Below are positions 46,065 through 55,172 of a stretch of 64,000 bases of DNA, piece after piece. Where the stretch lies: contig JAFUEV010000060.1 in assembly GCA_017470245.1 (NCBI GenBank), forward strand, positions 91,422 through 155,421, written 5' to 3'. Numbering within the stretch: the stretch's first letter is position 1; every line of letters begins with the position of its first letter. Both the position numbers and the translations under genes were made by a program. The notes beneath the pieces are model-generated. The model had not been told where the DNA came from and made no database searches. It saw nothing but the letters and a program-made list of their open reading frames with translations. The stretch is from a bacterium. Its GTDB lineage: Bacteria; Cyanobacteriota; Vampirovibrionia; Gastranaerophilales; Gastranaerophilaceae.

Positions 46065-46811
46065 TTAGGATTCACCCGGATAGTGAGACCAACCTACATC
46101 AGGTGATATTTTTTTGCCTGTTAATTTGTCCGTATAAACGGTAACAGGACGAAGTTCTCCTGTCTTTTTAGAAACCAATTTGTATTCTTCGGATAAAGTA
46201 CCTTCAGAACTTTCTGCCTCAAATCCGTTTAATTTCATATTGCAGTCGGATAATGCATTTACTCTGCATCTGCAATTCCATCCGTTCGGAGGGTAAAATG
46301 CTTTCCAAAATGGGTCATCATATCTGAAAATAAGACCGTTTAACATAGCGTGTTCAGGGCGTGTAGATGCATCCATTACGGCAATATATTCCCAATACGG
46401 TCGATTATCTGCATTTTCGACTTGAGTTTTATATCTGCCCGATTGGTATGAGGTCTGCATATTAACTCTGTATATAGTTTTTAATCGATACATTGAGCCG
46501 AGTTGAACTTTTTCTGCGTTACCTTCGGTATCAACGGTTATTACTTCACCCCACCAACCTTTTTTCTGTAAAGTCGGTTTTAATTCTTTTTGAAATTCCT
46601 GAAATGTTTTACCTTCAGAAAGAGCCTTATCCAAGGATGTTTTAATATCATTTAAGATATCTTCTCTCATTACTTTGGCAACGGTAAAAGATGTCTTATG
46701 TGCATCTTGCCAAATATCGTACCAATCCCAAGTAAGTTTATTCTTTTTATTTCTAAAATATTTAATAGCGAAAGCAGGAGAAAGTTTAAACAGAGAATTA
46801 AGTTTTACCAT
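46065..46811 (-). CDS. MuF-type head morphogenesis protein (Mu gp30)
   Basis: 248 residues, a short member. Helps assemble the head and may enter the host with the DNA. FTVAKVMREDILNDIKTSLDKAL near residue 43, FQKELKPTLQKKGWWG near 75, the YRVNMQTSYQSGRYK block near 120, RPYWEYIAVMDASTRPEH near 145 and PPNGWNCRCRVNAL near 185 are the family signature. The usual C-terminal toxin or ADP-ribosyl domain seen in long forms is absent. Its ATG lies inside the Dcm gene (14-nt overlap). Confidence 0.9.
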   Translation of the reverse strand: MVKLNSLFKLSPAFAIKYFRNKKNKLTWDWYDIWQDAHKTSFTVAKVMREDILNDIKTSLDKALSEGKTFQEFQKELKPTLQKKGWWGEVITVDTEGNAEKVQLGSMYRLKTIYRVNMQTSYQSGRYKTQVENADNRPYWEYIAVMDASTRPEHAMLNGLIFRYDDPFWKAFYPPNGWNCRCRVNALSDCNMKLNGFEAESSEGTLSEEYKLVSKKTGELRPVTVYTDKLTGKKISPDVGWSHYPGES

Positions 46812-48009
46812 TTATAACCTTTGCCAGTTGTTTTGCAACAGTTTCAATAACATTAACGGTAACGGCATTGCCAACCATTTTATACAAATGACCGTCTGCA
46901 AGTTTTAATTTTTGTGTGGTTTCAAACATATCATCAGGAAAACCTTGCAGCCTGAAACATTCTAACGGAGTTAATCTTCTTAATCTGTAACCGTCAATAG
47001 TTCCGATAGAGCAAGAAGTATCGAGTGTTTGAGAACAACCTTTTCCTACCCTGCCTCTTCTGGTATTGGAATTAGGAAAAGCAAGATTGATTCCGTCTCC
47101 CGGAACGGCTTCGTCATATCCTTTTTTAGTACCGTTTCTGACTTTGAACGGGGAATAATTTCCATGGCTTGCTGTTAAACAAGGACTTATGCCATCTGTT
47201 GTATATATTCTACATCCTTGTGGATTTCCTGAAGTTTCGGGAATTTGCTTTAATAAAGGCTGACGGCATAAATCCGATTGTGTTCTTATCGTGCCAACAT
47301 CTGTCCGTTCTTCTTCAACCCATTTGTCTTTACTATTCTTCCAATAGACTATATTTTCTTTTTCACCATTGTTAGAATTCGTTTTGTCTGTTCCTGAGAT
47401 AGGAAATATTTTTCCTGTACATTCTTTTCCATAACATCCAACAATGTAGACACGTTCTCTGTTTTGAGGAACTCCGAAGAACTTAGAATTAAGTAGCTGC
47501 CATTGAGTTTGATACCCAATGTCGGAGAGAAGTTTAAGTATTGTTTGGAAAGTTTTTCCTCCGTCGTGATTAAGTAAGCCCTTAACGTTTTCGAGAATAA
47601 AATATCTTGGTCTTTTGTCTTTGAGAATCCGTATGATTTCAAAAAACATTGAGCCTCTTGTGTCTTCAAATCCGAGTCTTTTTCCTGCAATGCTAAAAGA
47701 CTGACAAGGAAATCCTGCACATAGGATATCGAAATCGGGGAGTTCTGATGTTTTGATTTCTGTTGCATCTTTTATATAAAATTCCTGTTTTGTATCAAAA
47801 TATGATTTGTATAAAAGGCTTGCGTGATAATCATTCTCGCAATATCCTATACATTTAAATCCGGCTCTTTCAAGTCCTAATCTAAAACCGCCTATTCCTG
47901 AAAATAAATCAAAGAAGCGGAGGCGAGCAGAGGCTGAAGAGGCTTGTGATGAACAAGACTCGTAATGCCGTTTATTGCGAGCCCCCAAGTTATTTACTTT
48001 ATCATTCAT
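46798..48009 (-). CDS. C5 cytosine DNA methyltransferase (Dcm family)
   Basis: About 403 residues. Methylates cytosine at C5. FFDLFSGIGGFRLGLERAG (motif I) near residue 32, AGFPCQSFS (motif IV, catalytic Cys) near 95, ENVKGLL (VI), QNRERVYIVG (VIII) and the closing GNAVTVNV (X) near 390 are all visible. Residues ~190-340 would be the target recognition domain. I start at 48009 because the portal stop overlaps it there (ATGAATGA). It lies between the portal and MuF genes and overlaps both. Confidence 0.93.
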   Translation of the reverse strand: MNDKVNNLGARNKRHYESCSSQASSASARLRFFDLFSGIGGFRLGLERAGFKCIGYCENDYHASLLYKSYFDTKQEFYIKDATEIKTSELPDFDILCAGFPCQSFSIAGKRLGFEDTRGSMFFEIIRILKDKRPRYFILENVKGLLNHDGGKTFQTILKLLSDIGYQTQWQLLNSKFFGVPQNRERVYIVGCYGKECTGKIFPISGTDKTNSNNGEKENIVYWKNSKDKWVEEERTDVGTIRTQSDLCRQPLLKQIPETSGNPQGCRIYTTDGISPCLTASHGNYSPFKVRNGTKKGYDEAVPGDGINLAFPNSNTRRGRVGKGCSQTLDTSCSIGTIDGYRLRRLTPLECFRLQGFPDDMFETTQKLKLADGHLYKMVGNAVTVNVIETVAKQLAKVINGKT

Positions 48010-49462
48010 CAAGACCGTCACTTCTTCCTTGCAATTCGCAGAGAAATAATGCTTTTTGAAGAGATTGTTCAAACTGCTTTGAATGCAAATTCTTATCCGT
48101 CAGGATTTCATAGGCATCTTCGTAACTGTCACAACTTTCCAATAAGGAAATTAACGGTGATAACATTTTCGTTGCCTGAAGAGATAATTCTTTTTCAGAC
48201 AGAAATTTATATAATTCTTCAATTTGTTTCTGTCCGGGAACGGTTATTTCTTCTTTGAATTCTTTAAAATTAGGTGATGACGGGGAATATAAATCTTCTC
48301 TTATATCAAAATCTTCTTCTTCAAGACCGTAATTTTTAATAAAGTACTGTTTAGTGAATTTAACACCTGACTCATATAAAGTTTTATCTCTTTGTGCAAG
48401 TTCCAAATCTACATCTTCAGGTGCAAACATTTCAAAAACAGGGATTTCCGTATCAGAGAAGTTAATTTCATATATCCATTGAATCAGTTTGTTAATAACA
48501 CCTTCAACAAGTTTTTTGTCAGAATCAATAATATCTTGACGGACTTGCATATGAGTATTTGAAGCTGCATAACTTCCGTTATCTCTGATTTCAGTAGTTA
48601 AAGTCTGACCGAGAATTGCTTTTGAAATTTCTGCATTCATTGCGGATAGTAATTTATCGTATATATCGGCAGAGGAGGTTTTGTTTGCTTCTTGTATTTC
48701 AATGGAAGAATCATCGGGAATAACAGCAATAGCATCTTGCACCATAGACTCAAGCATATCTGCAAGTGAGTCGGTTTCATCTTTTGTTGCACCTCTCGGA
48801 TGCTTACCTATTAAGTGAGGCATTCCGTATTTTTCCGTAAAAATAACCCAAAACTTCATTCCGCCTTTTTTAAAGGTCACAGACCAAAATACTCGTGATA
48901 GAGTTCTTTCGCCGTAGGGATTGTTGTAACTTGGATTATTCTGTGCCAATAAGAATTTTTTATCGGGTAAAAGTTCGCCGTAGTAATTTTCTTTTGTTCT
49001 GAATTTCAGGTTATTTTCATCATCAAAGCAGAACCATTCGGGCGGCTTTGCAACTATTCGTTCAGGTAGAATATATCCGTTTTTATACTTCTTCCATATT
49101 ATTTCAAGAGGTTGAAAGCCGAATTGTGTTGAATCTAAAATATCAGAAATAAGTTTTTGAATATCTAATTTTTTAAGCAGATTTTCTATTAATTCCGCAT
49201 TTTTATCTTTATCCAGTCCTCTGTTTATATCCCATTCAAGAGATAAAACACCTGATTTTCTTGATTGAATACAAGCAAAGACATGCGGATCACACAGAAG
49301 TTCTCTGTAAATCCTCATATCTTTGCCTTGTTTACGAAGGACAATATCAGGGTCAGGTAATATATTAGACAGAATATAGAAATTTAACGCACGTTTTCTT
49401 GTAGCGAATTCATCGCTTAAACGAGTTTTTACCCCTTTTTGTTTTAAAACCGAATCTTCCAA
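48002..49462 (-). CDS. Mu gp29-like portal protein (DUF935)
   Basis: 486 residues, usual for the family. Forms the ring through which DNA enters the head. DPHVFACIQSRKSGVLSLEW near residue 55, TQFGFQPLEIIWKKY near 108, the NPYGERTLSRVFWS block near 178, and GQTLTTEIRDNGSYAASNTH near 280 are characteristic. It begins with TTG directly after the tube stop, with AGGTG five bases upstream; no good ATG is near. Terminase, which should precede it, is absent. Confidence 0.9.
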   Translation of the reverse strand: MEDSVLKQKGVKTRLSDEFATRKRALNFYILSNILPDPDIVLRKQGKDMRIYRELLCDPHVFACIQSRKSGVLSLEWDINRGLDKDKNAELIENLLKKLDIQKLISDILDSTQFGFQPLEIIWKKYKNGYILPERIVAKPPEWFCFDDENNLKFRTKENYYGELLPDKKFLLAQNNPSYNNPYGERTLSRVFWSVTFKKGGMKFWVIFTEKYGMPHLIGKHPRGATKDETDSLADMLESMVQDAIAVIPDDSSIEIQEANKTSSADIYDKLLSAMNAEISKAILGQTLTTEIRDNGSYAASNTHMQVRQDIIDSDKKLVEGVINKLIQWIYEINFSDTEIPVFEMFAPEDVDLELAQRDKTLYESGVKFTKQYFIKNYGLEEEDFDIREDLYSPSSPNFKEFKEEITVPGQKQIEELYKFLSEKELSLQATKMLSPLISLLESCDSYEDAYEILTDKNLHSKQFEQSLQKALFLCELQGRSDGLDE

Positions 49463-49984
49463 TTAAGCACCTGCATTCTTTTTAAATGTGCTTAATACAT
49501 CAATCATTCCGACTTTATAAATATTGTGGAGTACATCTATTTCAAATACTTCTTGTTTATTAACAATAAGTTTTGCATATGTAACAGCCATTGTTGTTTC
49601 ATATTCGGCATTTTCGTGAGGTTTAATATTCCCCAACGGAAATTCTTTAAAAGTTCCGATAATAAATGCAGTGGCTGGGACTTCAGATATTCTTCCTGTA
49701 CCGTTGTAAGTTTCCAAGTTGGCTCTGACTTGAATCATTGCAGCCATAAACGGATTTGCACAAGTCCTTAATACATTGGGATAAAGAGCATTCCATTTAA
49801 TTTTGCATTCCATTTTATCAATACCTGAGAAAAATTCAGCAGAACCAATCATTCCGAGGGCTTTATGTTCTGCCATTTTATGTTTAATTTGCGGAAGCTG
49901 AACTTCCTCTGCCCTGCCCAATAGGTTGTTTCCGTTTAAATACACATTGGCATTTGTTAATTTATTAATTTCTATTTTAGACAT
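49463..49984 (-). CDS. Phage tail tube protein (P2 FII type)
   Basis: 173 residues, typical length. Polymerises into the inner tube of a contractile tail. NANVYLNGNNLLGRAEEVQLP at residues 12-32, KHKMAEHKALGMIGSAEFFSG near 34, KIKWNALYP near 65, and the C-terminal beta block with VFEIDVLHNIYKVG near 145 fit the FII family. It follows a small Cys gene and overlaps it by 8 nt. Confidence 0.9.
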   Translation of the reverse strand: MSKIEINKLTNANVYLNGNNLLGRAEEVQLPQIKHKMAEHKALGMIGSAEFFSGIDKMECKIKWNALYPNVLRTCANPFMAAMIQVRANLETYNGTGRISEVPATAFIIGTFKEFPLGNIKPHENAEYETTMAVTYAKLIVNKQEVFEIDVLHNIYKVGMIDVLSTFKKNAGA

Positions 49985-50162
49985 TTACTCTCCTAAACAT
50001 TCCGCACTTCGTAACCTGAATGTCCGAATAGTGCATAATGACGTATTCTTTTGTTATTGCGAGAATCAGAGGACACTTATACAGGTTTTTGCAATAGAAA
50101 CACTTGTCGTGGTTATCGGAATGTACCTCTAATTCGCCATCTGAATTTACAATTGAGTACAT
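49977..50162 (-). CDS. Small Cys-rich phage protein between sheath and tube
   Basis: 61 residues. CFYCKNLYKCP near residue 21 has the spacing of a zinc or iron-sulfur site (C-x2-C-x5-C), and another Cys lies near residue 53. The ATG overlaps the sheath stop (TAATG) and the end overlaps the tube start, so it is translated within the tail operon. No family recognised. Confidence 0.6.
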   Translation of the reverse strand: MYSIVNSDGELEVHSDNHDKCFYCKNLYKCPLILAITKEYVIMHYSDIQVTKCGMFRRVNV

Positions 50163-50443
50163 TAAGAAGCTCCGAGTGATTTTAATAATTCGATATCAAT
50201 GAAAGCCTCAAAAGTGATGCGTTCGGCAGGAGTCGGAGGCATATATTCAATATCAAAGACGAGATGACCGTTTGCTATTTCGGTAGCCGGATTTTTATCG
50301 GGATTAAACGAACATTTGCCGTCTATTAAAGCACCTCTGCCGATTAATGTTCTAATGAATTGATTAACCGTTTCGCAGATAGAATCTATTAAACCGTTAT
50401 CTATCGGATAATCAATAAACTGAAGCCTATATATAAAATTGAA
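50162..50443 (-). pseudogene. Tail sheath protein, C-terminal fragment only
   Basis: The last ~90 residues of a contractile-tail sheath (Mu gpL / P2 FI type): QFIDYPIDNGLIDSICETVN, TLIGRGALIDGKCSFNPDKN, LVFDIEYMPPTPAERITFE, then the end LKSLGAS. Full sheaths have about 390-490 residues. Going upstream the reading frame meets the start of the plus-strand gpD gene near 50.43 kb, where sheath-like sequence stops, so some 300 or more N-terminal residues are missing. Confidence 0.8.
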
Positions 50444-51385
50444 TACAACAAAAAAAATATTACACAGGAAGTATCCGACTATGTTTTAAATCTTACCTAC
50501 TCAGATTATGAACATGGCACAAGTGATGAGATATCTATTACATTTGAAGACTCCGAACAATTATGGAATGGTGCTTGGATTCCGGCTAAAGGTGACTCTT
50601 TAAGAGTATATATAGGTTATCTTGGAGAAAAATTATTAAACTGCGGAATATTTGAAATTGATGAAACAGAAACCGAAGCTCCTCCCGATACTTTTACAAT
50701 AAAAGCAATGGCAACAGGCATTACAAAGCCTGTAAGACAAAAGAATTCAATAGGCTATGAAAATACAACTCTCAGACAACTCGCCAATAAAATTGCTCAA
50801 AGGCAGAATTTAACATTAGTCGGTGATATAGAAAACATAAAAATAGAACGCATAACTCAAAATCAGGAACACGACCTGACTTTCCTTAAAAGAATTGCTG
50901 AAGAATACGGCTATATATTTAAAATTGCGGAAAATAATCTTGTGTTCTATAAAACAGAGAAACTGATAAATGCAGAAGCTGCACATATTATACACAAATC
51001 AGATATATCAAGATACAGGCTTACAGAAAAAACGAGCCAATTATACAAAGCAGTAACTGTAAGTTATAAAAATCCAAAGACTGGAAAAACAATTAATGCA
51101 ACGGCAAAAAATTCAAACTGCATAAAAGGTGATACATTAAAACTCAATACAAGATGTGAAAATAAACAACAGGCTCTTATTAAGGCTAATGCAGCTTTAA
51201 AAAACGGAAATCATATAATTGAAGGCAACATAGAAATGCCCGGCAATCCATATTTAGTTGCAGGTCTCAATGTTGAATTAAAAGACTTCGGATATTTTTC
51301 AGGCAAATATCATATAACGGAAGTTCACCACTCAATTGACAGATATTCAGGATATGTAACAAGATTAAGGATAAAATCGTGCTGA
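50423..51385 (+). pseudogene. Late control protein gpD (tail hub), start codon missing
   Basis: About 320 residues. Hub protein at the tail tip, above the spike. From KPIYKIEYNKKNITQEV the frame follows gpD closely (LTYSDYEHGTSDEISITFED, GYLGEKLLNCGIFEID, then ETTLRQLANKIAQRQN and HDLTFLKRIAEEYGY). The usual initiator Met of gpD would fall within a few residues of KPIY, but upstream in frame there is no ATG, GTG or TTG with a ribosome site, only CTG. It is truncated at, or starts unusually at, the junction with the sheath fragment. An internal ATG at 50708 would delete the first 95 residues. Confidence 0.8.
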
Positions 51386-51876
51386 AATTTGGAACTGTAA
51401 CAAATATCAATCCTTTAACGGCAAGGGCAAAAGTACAATTTGCCGAAGATAATATGTCTTCTTATTGGCTTCCCATAATTCAGAAGAAAACATTAAAAGA
51501 TAAGTATTATGCTGTTGTTGATATAGGTGAACAAGTTGCCTGTTTAATGGATGAAAATAGTGAAGATGGTGTAATATTAGGTGCAATTTATACATCTTTA
51601 GAGTCTGTTCCTGCTTCTTCAAAAGACCAAAATATGATTAAATTTTCTGACGGAAGTTTAATTGAATACAACAAAGAAACAAAAACACTCACAATATCAG
51701 CAAAGACAGTAAATATAATAGCAGATGTATATAACAGAGGAAAGTTTGAAAATACGGAAGGAATTAAATCTTCAAAACAAATATCTGATGCAACTTCAAC
51801 AATGCAAAGAATGAGAGAAATATACAACTCTCATACACACCCCGATAAGAATCAGAAAACAAGTCAAACTATGTAA
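51379..51876 (+). CDS. Baseplate spike protein gpV
   Basis: 165 residues. Central spike that pierces the outer envelope. FGTVTNINPLTARAKVQFAED (OB fold) at residues 3-23, YWLPII, DIGEQVACLMDENSEDGVILGAIY near 52 and a C-terminal repeat-rich beta part with SHTHPDK near 155 (metal-binding HxH) match gpV. It starts with GTG, with AAGGAT upstream, overlapping the gpD stop by 7 nt. Confidence 0.88.
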   Translation: MLKFGTVTNINPLTARAKVQFAEDNMSSYWLPIIQKKTLKDKYYAVVDIGEQVACLMDENSEDGVILGAIYTSLESVPASSKDQNMIKFSDGSLIEYNKETKTLTISAKTVNIIADVYNRGKFENTEGIKSSKQISDATSTMQRMREIYNSHTHPDKNQKTSQTM

Positions 51877-52173
51877 TTAGTTATGAAAAAAGTTTTCATA
51901 ACCTGTTAGAATTCTTTGTATGTATAGAATATCGTCTTTAACATAATAGATAATCTGATAATGCTTGGCTACTATACATTCTCGGACATCTCTTTCAACA
52001 AAGTATGACTTTCTAAAACCCATATTCGGAAACATTGCAATAGTTTCAATTTTCTTTTCAAATTCATCAATAATTTCTAATGCTTTTGTAACATTATCCG
52101 AAGCAATAAAATCAAAGATATTTTGCATATCTTTTTCGGCAGATGAGGTGATAATAATTTCTAAATTAGGCAT
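51877..52173 (-). CDS. RelE/ParE family toxin
   Basis: 98 residues. ITSSAEKDMQNIFDFIASDN at 8-27, the middle helices, FPNMGFRKSYFVERDVRECIVAKHYQIIYYV near 48-78 and IQRILTGYENF near 86 follow the ParE/RelE layout (RIL..G..). It is encoded after its antitoxin with an 8-nt overlap. The pair sits in opposite orientation inside the baseplate operon, between gpV and gpW. Whether it hits gyrase or ribosomes cannot be read. Confidence 0.88.
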   Translation of the reverse strand: MPNLEIIITSSAEKDMQNIFDFIASDNVTKALEIIDEFEKKIETIAMFPNMGFRKSYFVERDVRECIVAKHYQIIYYVKDDILYIQRILTGYENFFHN

Positions 52174-52411
52174 ATCTTTTTCTTAAATCGTTGAAAACTT
52201 CCTTGCTGTTTCTACCTCTGCCTTCTTCCATATCTTGCCAACCTTTTTCAATTTCGGCATTAAGGGATTCAATTTTTTCAATAGATATATTGTTATCAAT
52301 AAATGCAAATTTAATTGCAAAAGTTATAGCTTCATCCATTGTTTTAAAAATACCTTCGGAAACTTTGGCTTTTAAAATATTTTCAATATTGTTTGATAAA
52401 GATATATCCAT
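52166..52411 (-). CDS. Type II antitoxin, ParD-like
   Basis: About 81 residues. The N-terminal part (MDISLSNNIENILKAKVSEG) and helix KTMDEAITFAIKFAF look like a ribbon-helix-helix DNA-binding domain; the C-terminal half (acidic then basic, EEGRGRNSKEVFNDLRKRY) would bind and cover the toxin. I start at 52411, seven bases after AAAGGG, not at the upstream ATG. By analogy it should repress its own promoter. Confidence 0.82.
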   Translation of the reverse strand: MDISLSNNIENILKAKVSEGIFKTMDEAITFAIKFAFIDNNISIEKIESLNAEIEKGWQDMEEGRGRNSKEVFNDLRKRYA

Positions 52412-52489
52412 GGCATAACCCTTTTTCATAATTTCATAACTAAATTATAACAAAATTTTTTATACATCTCAACAAAACGTAAATACAAA

Positions 52490-52849
52490 ATGACTGTTCT
52501 TAAAGAAATTACTTATGTCGACTGGCAGTTTAAACTTAATGAAGTCGGCTCTGTTTCCGAGGGTGTAGATGATATTAATCAATGTATTGCTCTCATCCTA
52601 TTAACGCCAAAAGGCTCTGTTCCCCACAGACCGACCTTCGGTTCAAACATATATAAATATGTTGATTACCCTGTAAACATTGCAAAAGCAAACATCGTAA
52701 GAGAAACCATTGATGCAATTAATGAATGGGAAACAAGAATATCTGTCAGTTCCGTATCCGTAGAAACAGAAAATGAACACATAAAAATAAATGTTGAATG
52801 GAAATTGAAAAACAGTTCAACAAAAGGAAATACACAGGTTAGTTTATGA
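52490..52849 (+). CDS. Baseplate wedge protein gpW (gp25 type)
   Basis: 119 residues, usual length. LLTPKGSVPHRPTFGSNIYKYVD near residue 41 is the gp25-family core; SVSVETENEHIKINVEWKLK follows near 85. No clear ribosome site precedes the ATG, which is 60 bases from the antitoxin start on the opposite strand. Its stop overlaps the gpJ start. Confidence 0.87.
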   Translation: MTVLKEITYVDWQFKLNEVGSVSEGVDDINQCIALILLTPKGSVPHRPTFGSNIYKYVDYPVNIAKANIVRETIDAINEWETRISVSSVSVETENEHIKINVEWKLKNSSTKGNTQVSL

Positions 52850-53961
52850 CGGCACAACTTCCCGAACCCCAATTTATAGAACGTGATGCAGATAAAATAA
52901 CAAATGAATGGATTGCCTTATATGAAGAGAAAACAGGCAAGACGCTCCAAAATGCTCAAATAGAAAGATTACTTATTGATGTCGGAGCATACAGAGAAAA
53001 CTTACTGAGAATAAAAATACAGGAAGTCGCAAAAAGTAATCTCTTAACTTATGCACCGATGAGTGTACTTGAGCACTTGGGAGAACTTGTCGGAGTTAAA
53101 AAACTTGAAGGAAAATATGCAAAAACAACTATTCTTTTTAGAATTAATGAAATTCTAACCTTTGATATTCCTATCCCCAAAGGAACTGAAATAGAAACCC
53201 AAGACGGTAAATATATATTTATTACAGATGATGATGTAAATATAATAGCCGGAAGAACATCAATATCAGTTGATGCAATATGTTCTAAAACAGGAGTAGA
53301 GGCTAATAATTATGCCATAGGTACAATTAACAATCTTATTACTCCTTTAACATATGATATTGATGAAGTTTCAAATACTGTAATAAGTTATGGCGGTGCG
53401 GAAGAAGAAAGTGCTGATAATTTACGAGAGAGAATCAGGCTTGCACCCGAAAGTTTTTCCAATGCCGGAAGTGAAGGAGCATATAAATTCCATACTTTAT
53501 CTGCTCATCAAAGTATAACTGATGTAACCGTATTATCTTCATCGGCAGGAGTCGTTGATATTTATCCTTTGACAGAAACGGGTAACCCTTCAAATGAATT
53601 AATACAAGTAATCTCTGAATATTTGAGTTCGGACAAAATAAGACCATTGACTGACAGAGTAATCGTTCATGCACCTGAAAAAATTAATTTTTCAATAATA
53701 GCAACAATATATTTATACATAGATGCCGACAGAAATACTGTTCTTGAAACCATAAATGAAAAATTAACAGAATATAAAAAAGAACTTTCGGCTAAATTAG
53801 GAAAAGATATTGTTCCTACGCAGATTATTGCTATTTTGAATTCTGTCCGGGGAGTTTACAGAGTTGAATTGAATACTCCTGCATTGCAAGTATTGGAAAG
53901 ACATCAATGGGCAAACCTTGAAACATTTAATATTACTGTCGGAGGAACGGCAGATGAATAA
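52846..53961 (+). CDS. Baseplate assembly protein gpJ
   Basis: 371 residues. Makes the outer part of the wedge. YAPMSVLEHLGELVGVKKLEGKYAKTTILF near residue 66, IPIPKGTEIETQDGKYIFIT near 105, GGAEEESADNLRERIRLAPESFSNAGSEGAYKFH near 185 and the C-terminal ALQVLERHQWANLE near 350 are strong family marks. It overlaps gpW by 4 nt. Confidence 0.92.
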   Translation: MTAQLPEPQFIERDADKITNEWIALYEEKTGKTLQNAQIERLLIDVGAYRENLLRIKIQEVAKSNLLTYAPMSVLEHLGELVGVKKLEGKYAKTTILFRINEILTFDIPIPKGTEIETQDGKYIFITDDDVNIIAGRTSISVDAICSKTGVEANNYAIGTINNLITPLTYDIDEVSNTVISYGGAEEESADNLRERIRLAPESFSNAGSEGAYKFHTLSAHQSITDVTVLSSSAGVVDIYPLTETGNPSNELIQVISEYLSSDKIRPLTDRVIVHAPEKINFSIIATIYLYIDADRNTVLETINEKLTEYKKELSAKLGKDIVPTQIIAILNSVRGVYRVELNTPALQVLERHQWANLETFNITVGGTADE

Positions 53962-54484
53962 TAAAAATCTTTCCCCCGTTAATGATTTATCTTCAAGAAC
54001 CTTTGATGACCTTTTTGCAAGATTTCAGGAACTTGATACGGAATGTTTATTAATATATCTCTTTGACAAAGTTGAAGAATCTGCATTAATTCATCTTGCA
54101 GAACAATTTCATATAACAGGAAACGAAGGTTGGTCAGGCTGCACAACCATTGAAGAAAAAAGAGAATTAATAAAAAATTCCATTAATCTGCACAGATTCA
54201 GAGGTACTAAATTCGCACTTGTCAGAGTATTGGAGATTCTTGGTCTAAACGGGAAAGTTTTGGAATGGTTTGATTATGACGGACTTCCGTATCATTTCAA
54301 AGTTACTGTTGATATGAATAACAAAGGTTTTGACGGAGAAACGGAAAAGAAACTTATAGACCTTATTTTTGCAAATAAAAATGTACGTTCTAAATTGGAA
54401 AGTTTGACTATTAATCTTATTAATTCTGCAACTCAAAGATTTACAAGTTATGCCGTAACAAGCGAGGAATTAACCTTATGCTAA
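53954..54484 (+). CDS. Tail protein gpI
   Basis: About 176 residues. Joins baseplate and fibres. FDDLFARFQELDTECLLIYLFDKV near residue 18, EQFHITGNEGWSGCTTIEEKRELIKNSI near 47 and LHRFRGTKFALVRVLEILG near 75 are family-typical. I start at 53954 with GGAGG 11 bases upstream; the longer frame would overlap gpJ by 44 nt. Confidence 0.88.
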   Translation: MNNKNLSPVNDLSSRTFDDLFARFQELDTECLLIYLFDKVEESALIHLAEQFHITGNEGWSGCTTIEEKRELIKNSINLHRFRGTKFALVRVLEILGLNGKVLEWFDYDGLPYHFKVTVDMNNKGFDGETEKKLIDLIFANKNVRSKLESLTINLINSATQRFTSYAVTSEELTLC

Positions 54485-55155
54485 AGGAATTTTATTCATT
54501 AATTACAGATGTCGGATTAAGAAAAATACAGGAAGCCTTAAATAACGGCACTAAATTGGATTTGAAATATATAGCAGTCGGAGATTCAAACGGAGCATAC
54601 TATGAACCGCAAACATCTCAAACAAAATTAAAAAATGAAAGATACAGAACACCTATTACAGAATTAACTTTATTAACTGCAAAAGCACTTATCCCTTCAA
54701 CTGTCGGAGGATTTTACATCAGAGAGTTCGGAATATTTGATTCTCAAAACAATCTTTTGTTGGTGGGAAAACAACCTGAAACTTATAAACCTATAGAATC
54801 GCAGGGTAGTTTTAAAGAATTATGGATTAAGGTTATTATAGAGGCTATTAATTCTGAAGTTATAGAAATAAGAATTGATCCCACAATACAAATGGCATCC
54901 ATAGATTATGTTCATAACCTGTTTGACGGACATACTCATCCTGATTTAATGCCTATATGGTTATATGACACAAATGCAAACGGTATTGTAGATACTTGTG
55001 AATATGTTGACGGCGGAACATTTACTGACGGCAATTCACTTACTGTTCCTACTCAACCGTCATTACCAATAATGATTATGAGTACAAGTATATACGATAA
55101 AAATAAGAACGGTATCGTTGACGAAGCTGAAAGCATCAATGCCGGAGAATTTTAG
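54478..55155 (+). CDS. Tail-collar fibre protein with two Ca-binding loops at the C-terminus
   Basis: 225 residues. The N-terminal ~150 residues are the phage tail-collar domain (LKYIAVGDSNGAYYEP near 27, GGFYIREFGIFDSQNNLLLVG near 78). The last 60 residues hold two EF-hand or dockerin-like loops, DTNANGIVDTCE and DKNKNGIVDEAE, 40-45 residues apart and each followed by a small hydrophobic element. These could bind calcium and dock a following fibre. ATG overlaps the gpI stop. Confidence 0.8.
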   Translation: MLKEFYSLITDVGLRKIQEALNNGTKLDLKYIAVGDSNGAYYEPQTSQTKLKNERYRTPITELTLLTAKALIPSTVGGFYIREFGIFDSQNNLLLVGKQPETYKPIESQGSFKELWIKVIIEAINSEVIEIRIDPTIQMASIDYVHNLFDGHTHPDLMPIWLYDTNANGIVDTCEYVDGGTFTDGNSLTVPTQPSLPIMIMSTSIYDKNKNGIVDEAESINAGEF

Positions 55156-55172
55156 AAAAGAAAGGAATTTTT

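Noticed and set aside
47349..47768. A 139-codon minus-strand frame inside the cytosine methyltransferase gene
   Set aside because: It is a shadow in another frame of a gene whose motifs are complete.
51877..52429. Regulator of the phage late genes
   Set aside because: Sequence of both proteins and their order fit a standard type II toxin-antitoxin pair.
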